This document shows positions 55,251 to 64,000 of a stretch of DNA of 64,000 bases, piece by piece. Position 1 is the first letter of the stretch, and each line of letters begins with the position of its first letter. The notes beneath the pieces are model-generated. The model had not been told where the DNA came from and searched no databases. It saw only the letters and a list, made by a program, of their open reading frames with translations. The position numbers and the translations under genes are program-made. The stretch is from Leptidea sinapis (lineage: Eukaryota; Arthropoda; Insecta; Lepidoptera; Pieridae). Where the stretch lies: assembly GCF_905404315.1 (NCBI RefSeq), contig NC_066288.1, positions 372,001 through 436,000 of the forward strand, written 5' to 3'.

Positions 55251-55825
55251 TAAAAAAGCAGATTTATTGTCTAAAACTTAAATTATTTAAATACAGTAAA
55301 ACTGCGCTACAAAAAAAAGTGATCTAGTGTTTTTGTTGATATTCCTTATATTTAGTAGTAGTATTATAATATATAAAGACCAGTACATTGATGAAACTTT
55401 ATTTCCCATCGACCAAGTATGGTATTGAATAGCATGTTGTGAAAAGGTGGTGAATCCATATACGTGAATACAATATTTAAACGGTGCCATTCCTCCCATA
55501 CCGGATCCAAGTTTGATTTCTCGATCGCTGTATATTGTATATTCACACATAGACGCACACACTTTCTTATTTAACAGTGACTTACATCAATGGAACATTC
55601 TGCAATTATAGTTATTTAGGGATGTCGAGGTAAAAGTTACTATTAACCTAGGGCTAGGAAATAATAGAGTTCACAGCAATAATAACAAGACATGAGATAA
55701 ACATTAATTTCTTTAAGTTCATTAAACTTAGAAGCACTAAAAAAAAGACTACTTGTTGTATTTTTTGATGGAACATAAGTTAGGCTTTAGATTTCACTAA
55801 TAATAAAGAAATTTATTTATTTCAG
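55251..55825. other. Spacer
   Basis: Two overlapping minus-strand frames near 55287-55562 lack motifs. No feature supported. Confidence 0.35.
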
Positions 55826-56300
55826 CTCGATCCACTTGACCGCGTGCAACGTAGAGCAGCTCGAATTGTCGGGGACACAGTGCGGGGATCACTTAGAGTT
55901 GCGTAGAGATGTCGCTTCAATGTTTGTCTTCTACCGCATTTATCACGGGGAGTGATCCGAAGAGCTGTTTAACCTGATTCCTGCCGCCGAATTCCACCTT
56001 CGCACGACACGCCACAAGTTAGGATATCATCCCCACCATCTGGATGTGTGGCGGTCGTCCACAGTGCGATTTTCAAGGAGCTTTCTTCCACGTACTACAA
56101 AGCTGTGGAATGAACTTCCTTGTGCGGTGTTTCCGGGACGATACGACATGGGTACCTTCAAAAAAAGCGCGTACACCTTCCTTAAAGGCCGGCAACGCTC
56201 CTGTGATTCCTCTGGTGTTGCAAGAGATTGTGGGCGGCGGTGATCACTTAACTACAGGTGATCCGTACGCTCGTTTTTCCTCCTATTCCATAAAAAAAAT
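55826..56300 (+). mobile_element. NLR-B 3' fragment
   Basis: From CAGCTCGATCCACTTGACCG to TCCTCCTATTCCATAAAAAA it matches 36880-37365. A ~25-bp loss follows CAGTG (55883). It keeps IYHGE, EELFNLIPAAEFHLRTTRHK, LWNELPCAVFPGRYDMGTFK and the normal stop, and ends in a short A run, so this copy has a normal 3' end and is 5'-truncated. Confidence 0.9.
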
Positions 56301-57224
56301 ACATGTACTTACAATTTTAAATTGTAATTGTGTAAATTTTACAAAATGCTAGGATGTACATTATCATATCAGATGAACTAAAAAATAATGCTTCACATTA
56401 AACATTACCTCCAATATTATCAGCTATGTATCACAAAATATGCCCTACAACTTTCAAAGCTCTTCTGAAATTGTAAATGTTTCGATCGTATAACAAATCT
56501 GCCTAATGAGGAAAGTTCGATAGCTTTTGTTTGAGCGGCAAATAATGTCAACAAAGTATTTGGGCGATGAACAAACATGAAATAGAAATTTTCCAGGCCT
56601 TTGTTGATACTTATGGGAGCGGATTTATATTGATTGTCATTGAACTGGAAACAATTGTGATTTGTCTCCTCATGTCATGTAAAGAATGGCTACGAATGTA
56701 TCATGACTACGGATATGCCTGCAGATACCTTACAGGAGCTCTAACTGAAGCACAGATATAGATTTTGTAATAAACTTGTGCGCCTTCCCTTGGAAAGGCT
56801 GTCCGACTTAAGACTATGGAACTGTGGTACAATAGGAGCTAGTACACGGTTTCTTCTTCTGCTGCACATCAACGGCATTATTTACTGTGCAGGTTGGTGC
56901 ACAGAGTACACTTTTTACACACCGGCCGCGCATACATCTGTTCCCTATTTACTCAATATGGCCCGACAGTATTTCACTGCACATTGAATAATATTATTAC
57001 CTCTGGGCGGGCACACCACCTTCCATTGGACTGCATAAACGGAAGTGGCTTCAATTGATTTTTGATAATGCGTCTCTATATGTGGGGTATCTCTGTATCT
57101 TCTATCAAATATAACACGGCGAATTGTGGTTGGTGCGTACACTCGTATAAGTGATACCATGTGAACGTCAACTACGTTCACTAGAACATCCTTCTTGTTA
57201 ACTGTTATTTAATTTGTCAGTCTT
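56301..57224. other. Unassigned region, possible RTE piece at its end
   Basis: No gene recognised in 56301-57090. On the minus strand, 57185-57100 reads VNVVDVHMVSLIRVYAPTT, which resembles the VIQVYAPTT block of RTE endonucleases. It may be the continuation of the RTE fragment at 60650-60855, interrupted by NLR-I. Confidence 0.4.
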
Positions 57225-57652
57225 CTTTTTTTTTTTTTTTGAGAGGAGGAAATACGGTTACGTATTTACGCCCCGGAACGGGGCGTAATATGTCGGACTC
57301 GAACCTCAGACCGGCGGTGTGCTTGTGGGAAGGAGAGAGAATGAAAATGAAGATGAAAGATGAAAAGGTGATAAGAACACACTCGCCGGCGAGTGTGGTG
57401 ATGTTTTGTGTAATGTATGTAAGTGTATGTATGTGTTTATGATTGTATGTATGTGTGTTTGTATGTATGTACGTAGTGTAAATGTTTGTGTGCATGTATG
57501 TTTGTGTTTGTGTCTGTTTGTGGAGTGTGTTTGTGATTGTGTAAGTGGTGTATGTCAGTCCGTCAGTCAGTCCGTGTGTGAGTGAGTGTAGTGAAGCGAT
57601 TACAGGACGAGGACTAACGTCTCGTCGGGTATCAAAACAATGTGTGGTGTAT

Positions 57653-60549
57653 CTAGGGTGCGGGCCGCTGGCCATCGTCAGAGCGACGAGTGCCAGTGGT
57701 TTGCGGTGGTTGACCGCGCCTACGCCTGCGAAGGCGGTGTGTGCGTGTCTGTGTCGGTGTTTGTGTGGGTGTCGCGTTCGCGATGGTGATGTCGTCATCC
57801 GGGTCTACCGTTACGTGTCTGGGACGTCTTATTGGGTTGAGACTATGGTGAAGGGGGGTGTACCCGCATGCCTTCCTAACCAAGATATTGGGATGGTTAG
57901 GCGCCTTGTCAAAGAAGCGTCGCGAGATCTCTTTTTAAGTGTTGAGCTATCGTCGGAAGCTCTAGGTCGCGGTGAAGGTCAACGTTTCGGATGAACCACG
58001 GGGCTCCGGTTGCCACGCGCGTGAATTTATTTTGAACTACTTGCAAACGACGTAAGTAGCTCGGTCGGGTGTGCGCGAAAACGACGCTTGCGTATGACAG
58101 TATGGGCCGTACGATGGTTTTGTACAGCGTCACTTTGTGTTTGAGCGGAAGTTTGCTTCGCCCACACACAAGTGGATAAAGGCGACTGAGGACAAATCGG
58201 GCTCTATTGCATACCGTATCAATATGTTTCTTGAAGTTCATATTGCTGTTGAACGTGACTCCTAAGTATTTGTAATCCTTCACCCACGGTATGGGTGTTT
58301 CATACAATTTAATGACGTCGGTCGGTCGTTTTTTAGCGCGGATGCTATTCGCGTTACCGAAGAGTACCGCTGCACTCTTGGTGGGGTTCACTTCAATCCG
58401 CCATTTTCTGAACCAGTTGCCTAGTTCATCGACGGCGGCTTGAAGCACTTTAATGTTCCTGCTCAATGTTGAGCGGTTCAATAGAGCGGAGCCAAAGTAG
58501 AGTGCCGTATCGTCAGCGTACTGAGCGAGCTAGACACTCGGAAACTTGGAAATGTCGCTCGTGAAGAGCGAGAAAAGAGTGGGAGAGAGGACTGAACTCT
58601 GTGGCACGCCAGACCTGATGGGTCTGGTTGAGGATAGGATGCCCTCTACTCGATATCGGAAGGAGCGATCAGTAAGGTAGGCTCGTATGATGCGCACGAG
58701 CCTGTCTGGCACTCCCAGTTGATACAGCTTGAATACTGAGCCGTTGTGCCATACCTTGTCGAATGCCTTCGCGACATCGAAAAACACGGCTGCCGTGGTA
58801 GCGTGAAGTTGACGCCGTACGAGAATGTACTCGGTGAGTCGGTGAGCCTGCTGGGGACACGAGTGAGCGGTTCTGAATCCGAACTGTATGTCGGGTATCA
58901 GGTTGAGCTCCGCGATGTAATGATTAAGACGCGCGAGAATTAATCTTTCGTAAAGTTTCCCGATCGAGTTAATTAAGCTAATAGGCCTATAGCTACTCGG
59001 ATTAGCTTTAGGTTTATTGGGTTTTGGGATACCGATAACAATGGAATCCTTCCATTGTTCGGGGAACGCGCTGTTAGACAATAGAATATTAAAAATGGTA
59101 ACCAATAAAGTAATAAGAGTCGAGGGTAGGATTTTAAGAACCCTATTGTGTATAGTGTCGGGCCCCGGGGCCTTCTTGGAGTTAAGCTCCTTAATTATTA
59201 GCTTCACCTCTTCGTAAGAGGTTGGTTTTATTACATCGCCTGAAGGGCTCAGAGCGGAGCGACGTTCAACTTCACGATCAACTTCGTCAACGTGTGTCGG
59301 GTCGGCTGCTGCATTTGGAGAGCACTGACTCTCGAGACTATCGGCGAGGCATTCAGCCTTCTCATCGTCATCGAGCGCCGGCTGCAGTCCCGGTCTGTCC
59401 AAAGGAGGCATGACAGTGGGCGGCTCCTGTTTGAACGCGCGAGGCAGCTTCCAGAAAGCCACATGTGATGGCTTAAGGTTGCCGAGCAAGCGGTCCCAAC
59501 GTTCGCCGCGGAGTTCCGCGATACGTTCCCGTACCACCCGCTGTAGGTAGCGGAGGTGGCGCCTATTCTCGACCGACGGATACCTATCGTAAAGTCTAGT
59601 GGCTCTGTGCTTCTGTGTGAATAAGTTCCTGACCTCTGGAGGCAGGTTTAGGCGATGCGGTTGCATCGTCGGAACCTGCCTGGAGCAGGCCTTGATCCTA
59701 TTCTGTATATGTGACGTCATATGAGAGATAGCACTGTGAGCCGTGTCGACCGAGTCGATGACGTCCGGTATAAGGTCAAGGTCGTCGGACTTGATAGACT
59801 CGAGATCCTTTTCCAGCCGTTGCCAGTCGATCACTGTTTTCGTCGGTGGTTGAAAGTTAACCGGTGGGCCTAGATTTAGGACGACGGGCCGGTGGTCTGA
59901 CTCTAATTCGTGAAAAACCTCGATTGAATTTACATTGATCGTTACGTTCTTAAGTAACGCAACGTCTAGAATGTCGGGTCGATGCGCGACGTTATCCGGA
60001 TAACGTTTTGGTTCGTCGGGTGCTATTACTGAAAAGTTCAGCTTGTCTGTCAGCGAATCTAATAAGATTCCGTTTCTATTTGTGGCTCTACTGTTTCAGC
60101 TGGAGTGTTTGGCGTTAAGATCGCCGCCCACTATGACTGCGGCCCCGTGGCCGAGTAATGCTTCTTTATCTGTGTATAATACTTGTTTGTTGGGCGGAAG
60201 ATAAGCTGTAATAACAGTGATCGGCTGGTGATTCTCCATACTGACTCGGATGGTAGAGGCCTCGATGTTAGTGAGGATCGGAGGATCTATAGGTATGCAG
60301 TGTAGAGACCTTTTAAAATAAATGAGGGTACCGCCCATACGGGTGGTGCGATCATTCCTAAGTTATAATTAGCGATACGCGGATCGCGTATACGTGGTTT
60401 TAGAAATGTCTCTTGCACTAAGAATAGGCTTATTGATGTTCGTGAGCAAACTCCTTCACCAAGTCTAGTTGTGGCTTAAGGCCTTGGGCGTTAAAATACG
60501 CTATACGGAGCGTATGTGGTTTAACCCGTCCGCTTACGTAATTAGGCAT
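57653..60549 (-). pseudogene. NLR-I ORF2: endonuclease and reverse transcriptase
   Basis: ATG at 60549-60547 (MPNYVSGRVKPHTLRIAYFN). The endonuclease shows LRIAYFNAQGLKPQ, VIVGGDLNAKHSS (catalytic GDLN) and LESDHRPVVL near 59890. It is broken by a stop and frameshift near 60430 and a stop near 60096. RT (59834-58530) carries APGPDTIHNRVLK, SSYRPISLINSIGKLYERLI, QFGFRTAHSCPQQ, VFFDVAKAFDKVWH and SGVPQSSVLSPTLFSLF. A TAG near 58530 precedes LAQYADDTALYFGS (YADD intact, 58509-58520). The C-terminal domain (58481-57909) reads YKYLGVTFNSNMNFKKHI. One more frameshift near 57925 leads to a basic, Thr-Pro-Gln-rich end at 57653. Confidence 0.87.
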
Positions 60550-60640
60550 CGCGAATGTTTTTATACTTTCGCCCTATATCGGTGAGGGCACGGAATATTT
60601 TGGCGTTGTCTGCCATAACTTGCAGGAGCGACGGGTCAGT
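60542..60640 (-). pseudogene. NLR-I ORF1 C-terminus, overlapping the ORF2 start
   Basis: SLLQVMADNAKIFRALTDIG and RKYKNIRDA, then TAA at 60544-60542. The stop overlaps the ORF2 start as ATGCCTAA. Only about 30 codons remain because the element is truncated here. Confidence 0.7.
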
Positions 60641-60649
60641 CTTCTTATT

Positions 60650-60855
60650 TCTGATAAACCAATGATGTCGAATTTTATATTATTACTTCCTCTAGTTCTA
60701 TGTGGATCATATGTCCATAAAGTCCGGACGTTGTTCATTGCTAGCATTACTTTTTGATTATGTCTTATGTTGTCGTCGTTTGCTCCTGGAGGTTTATTAT
60801 CTCCAACGGTGACCAGCTCGGTTGGAAGATATTTTTTGTTGCTTAGGAGCATTTT
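60650..60855 (-). mobile_element. RTE endonuclease N-terminal fragment
   Basis: Minus strand: AMNNVRTLWTYDPH and IKFDIIGLSEIRRLT, the opening motifs of RTE endonucleases. It is joined directly to the NLR-I ORF1 tail near 60645. Likely the target into which NLR-I inserted. Confidence 0.8.
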
Positions 60856-62399
60856 TTTTGTTTCTATTGTTACTGTATACTACGAGTACTCTAATATTAT
60901 TGATCTTTTATTTAACTAGATATTTTAGGATTACCAGCTTTAAAACTCCAAAACACTGTTTGCCCTACGTCAGGCATTTTCACTCCCCGTGTAGGTATCG
61001 AAATCATAAGTACACAGGGCGGCCACGCTAGCATGGCTATCCAGTAGGGACTCACGAATGCTTCACTGATCCGACCGACACAATTAATCATATTGGGTAC
61101 ACAAACATGTCGAAATGTGCAATGGCGAGTGTAAAAAATATTTATATATATCAATAAGGGCAGTGCACAAGTTGTGATCGCGCTGAGTCACTAGGCATCA
61201 ATCTGGCAGATGTATTAGCTCTTTGGAAGCAGTTTGGCGTATTTAAAATTACCCAATAAACGAATCACGTCCACCAGTAATACAACTTAATGTGCACCTT
61301 GAACGCGGACAACGAGTGTATTTTCAGTCTTGAAATATAACAGAAAGGTTGAACAGCCCGAGGCAAATCAACTTTTGAAACAGACAATTTCGCGAAATAA
61401 ATTTTATATAATGAGGTTCCATCTTCTTACACGTATAACAAGTAGCAAGGTATTTGGAATGGAGAAGACGCGGAAAAGCTGTGGAAGGCGAGAACAGCGC
61501 CAGACATTTCATTGAGGTTGGTGCAGGGTAGATAAAATCTCGGGTAAGATACTGTTTTAGACGTACAGGACAGAACAATAACCTTTATGTGTACGCTTCA
61601 GGTGGCTCCACAGTTAATATTATAAATAAAGAAGCACTTGCATAGAGATAAAATAATGTGAATATAATAAATTGGCGGTATCCTCCAACAGTGCTACGTA
61701 CTAAAATACACATTAACTCATCCACGAGTACGAAGTCGGGGCCACATCTAGTTGTTTTGAATAAGAATCGCCACGGAATGGAACTGGGTTCTCAGCAGTG
61801 ACAGTCCGTCTCCAAACTACGAGGCCACACAGTAACTATTAAGGCTGATGAAATATTGATCACACCATCAGATATTACATTACGTCAAACGCGAGGAAAT
61901 TCCGGTAGACGCAAAAACTTGTTTATTGAATAATATGATTAATGTTGCGTGATTAATGCATTAGAACACACAGTGGCGTCTATATATTTCAGCAATTCAC
62001 AGAATACTGGATCCCAGACAATCCGAGCAGCTCTGTGCTGCTTACGTCAAATGGTTCAAGCTGATACCAGGTGTACCGGAACGAAGATGGGAGTAATACC
62101 GTGGTGTTGTAGAACGTTAGGATGTGCGCCGTACTGTGGTAACAATTACAATGATATGCATCAGAATAAATGTATTGAGGTGCGAGTACAATGAGAGTGA
62201 CACTTTAATGTTTGTCAGCCAAGTGTGTGCGAGTCCTCATTCCAGAAGGTGACCTGCTATCTCGTATGTTCGTGTAATCTTAGGTACAGTAAGGGCTTAA
62301 TAAATTCCGATAGGGCAACTTACATTAAGTTAAATTCTTATGTAATTCATCAGGTACTGTTTTAAGACTAACGTAAACTATATAACATATAACATACGC
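60856..62399. other. Unassigned spacer
   Basis: No supported gene. Frames such as 61949-62194 (Cys-rich) and 60912-61154 (minus) have no recognised motif. The stretch 62030-62130 has a GC-richer, repeat-like look but no second copy in the window. Confidence 0.35.
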
Positions 62400-63157
62400 G
62401 GTTAAGAAGATTAGACAATTAACTGACATAGATACGGCGCGACTAGTATACTTTAGTTATTTTCATAGTATTATGGCCTTTGGTATATTGCTATGGGGCA
62501 ACGCTGCCGATATTAATACAATATTTGTGCTACAGAAGAGGGCTATTCGCGCTATTTATAACCTAAGTCCTAGAGAATCATTGAGAGCAAAATTCAATGA
62601 AATTAACATCTTGACTGTTGCTTCTTAATATATTCATGATAATGTAATGTATGTTCATAGGCACATAAGTGAATTTGCCAGAAACTGTCACAACCATAAT
62701 GTTAACACCAGGAACAGACATAAACTGATGATGCCTACTACTCGGCTAAGTCGAGTTAGTATGTCTTTTGTGGGGCGATGTATATGCTTTTACAACAAGA
62801 TCCAGAAAATGTTCAAAACAAAAGTATTACGTTATTCAAAAGAATTGTTAAAAAACGTTTGTGTGGTAAAGGTTACTATAACATAAATGACTTTCTTAAT
62901 GATACCACAGATTGGGAATGGAGCGACCGCCCTCAGGCTATTAAATAATTTTAATTGTACAATGTTACTTTGTAAATGTTACTTTAATTGTAAAACATAT
63001 TTTTGATGAAAAAAAAACCCGCTGAGTTTGTTGCGCCCATTCTTCTCAGGCCTGAGGCATTCATTTTGGAATGAGTGGTAGTTTTTTTGACTTCCAATAA
63101 GTGATTTCACATCTTATTTTGAATAAAAATATTTGAATTTGAATTTGAATTTGAATA
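62400..63157 (+). mobile_element. NLR-A 3' end with intact tail
   Basis: 5'-truncated. RT C-terminus: DTARLVYFSYFHSIMAFGIL, LLWGNAADINTIFVLQKRAI, then a TAA near 62626 and RHISEFARNCHNHN.. in 62647-62886. A frameshift leads to YYNINDFLNDTTDWEWSD and a stop near 62947. The 3' UTR has GCGCCCATTCTTCTC and GGAATGAGTGGTAG, then TTTTTTTGACTTCCAATAAG and four TTGAAT units ending at about 63157. It is the best-preserved 3' end of this family here. Confidence 0.87.
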
Positions 63158-64000
63158 ACGCTCACAACCTTTATATAATTCATAACAAGTCTAGTGCACC
63201 AATCAATTATTGTAAAGAAATCATAATATTGTGTAGATGAACATTACAAACATTATAAACAGTCATCACTCTCTCATATTTATCTCAATAAACTTTTCAG
63301 CACAGACTTCGTACAGTTTACTTCTGGTAAACAAATCACAACGCTAGTAGTCTGTTCAACCGAAAATCGGAAAAAGAGAAGCTAATGAATGTCTGGCACG
63401 AAGTACTGGAATCAATTTCCCACGAGCGGAAAGGGTCGGAATCGTAATCACATTGAACACGGGAGAGGCGACCCCCCCCCCCAACGGTGACGCTCACGAG
63501 TAGGTACTATCATTACGACATTATGACACATTCGTTCATTCTCCGAACATCAATAGATTAATAACTTGAATACTTTCCTTTAATAAAATAAAAAAGAATT
63601 TTATTTTTATTCATAAAAATCCTATTGTTCTTAGTAAATTGAAACAAAATTTATGTAAAGATTTACAAAGTCGCGGTTTTCAATTTGAATTAATATATTA
63701 TACCTATGGTACTATTATTAAGTACCTAAATGATTGTCAAGTATAGTAGAGACCTGTCTTACTTGTGTCCGGTACTCGCCGGTACCGGACACACGAGCGA
63801 GTACCTCAGGTAGCGCTTGCTATCAGGACGTGTCTGTGCTCCGTTAGAACACCCGACCAATCATGGAAGCATTAATTACCCGGTATTCAATAGACTTATC
63901 ACTCGGTTGGTAGGTAGTAACTTCTGCCAAGCCAAATTTCATAAACTATTCCAATTGAAATAGATTATAACTTTTCTGAAATGAAGTATCAACAGATAAT
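63158..64000. other. Spacer with a 12-bp hairpin
   Basis: No gene. A C13 run lies near 63471-63483. A perfect hairpin, TGTGTCCGGTAC (63764-63775) with GTACCGGACACA (63782-63793), sits in a GC-richer patch that may be part of an unrecognised element. Confidence 0.5.

Larger units (their letters stand above)
57225..60645 (-). mobile_element. NLR-I jockey-clade retrotransposon, 5'-truncated
   Basis: The T run at 57228-57240 is the poly(A) tail of a minus-strand element. The 3' UTR (57240-57652) is rich in ACAC/ACAT repeats. ORF2 spans 60549-57653 and the last ~30 codons of ORF1 precede it. It is GC-richer than its surroundings, with few breaks, indicating a comparatively recent insertion. Confidence 0.87.

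Noticed and set aside
57420..57560. TG-rich stretch as a telomere-like or Z-DNA element
   Set aside because: It is an irregular GTAT/GTGT run in the NLR-I 3' UTR, not a telomeric TTAGG array.
57217..57798. 193-codon His/Thr-rich minus-strand frame
   Set aside because: It reads the repetitive 3' UTR of NLR-I in the wrong frame; low-complexity only.
57239..57994. Plus-strand frames over the end of NLR-I
   Set aside because: They mirror ORF2 and its ACAC-rich 3' UTR on the minus strand.
60574..60852. 92-codon minus-strand frame as one protein
   Set aside because: Its first two thirds are RTE endonuclease, and it then crosses the join into the NLR-I ORF1 region out of frame.
61949..62194. Cys-rich 81-codon frame as a small secreted protein
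   Set aside because: No signal peptide and no regular cysteine spacing; likely chance.

Overview
This window looks like AT-rich, repeat-dense nuclear DNA of a moth or butterfly (Lepidoptera). That reading is inference. It rests on the repeat repertoire: jockey-group retroelements ending in TTGAAT repeats, Helitron-like repeats with ACTAGCTGACCC-type ends, RTE fragments, a mariner and Penelope-like pieces. I found no convincing host gene, no functional tRNA or rRNA gene and no CRISPR array. Nearly every long reading frame is a living or decayed piece of a transposable element. Family labels (NLR-A to NLR-I) are mine and only group copies seen here.

Layout. 1-2440: an NLR-A non-LTR copy abutting a minus-strand jockey-type ORF1 with zinc knuckles. 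2790-6650: an NLR-B scrap, a ~105-117-bp tandem repeat, a tRNA-like sequence, a Penelope-type segment with a hammerhead-like core, and an NLR-A relic. 6941-10764: an NLR-D element (ORF1 plus endonuclease/RT). It is cut by a gypsy/errantivirus-like element (LTR 10765-10975, gag, env, no pol), which runs in frame into an NLR-E reverse transcriptase. 14860-19690: NLR-F, a very decayed RT, an NLR-A 3' end, a ~650-bp perfect ATT microsatellite, a minus-strand NLR-A and an RTE 3' end. 20267-28085: the longest NLR-B copy, split by a nearly complete minus-strand NLR-C with a PHD-finger ORF1. 28745-41335: NLR-G, RTE pieces, NLR-H, two more NLR-B copies with a jockey RT between them, and other RT tails. 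42314-43266: a foldback repeat. 44530-46265: another NLR-A. 46380-56300: Helitron-like repeats, NLR-B pieces, a Penelope GIY-YIG fragment and a mariner. 57225-60855: a minus-strand jockey element (NLR-I) that appears to sit inside an RTE. 62400-63157: a last NLR-A 3' end.

How the parts relate. The non-LTR elements encode (or encoded) an ORF1 RNA-binding protein and an ORF2 endonuclease/reverse transcriptase that copies RNA into nicked chromosomal DNA. The gypsy-like, mariner, Penelope and Helitron-like pieces use other mobility routes. Nothing suggests cooperation for a host function. The value of the window is structural: nested insertions, deletions with short homology, a perfect 42-bp micro-inversion, and several short perfect hairpins inside dead coding regions. 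A piRNA cluster, pericentromere or sex-chromosome location would fit but cannot be shown from sequence alone.
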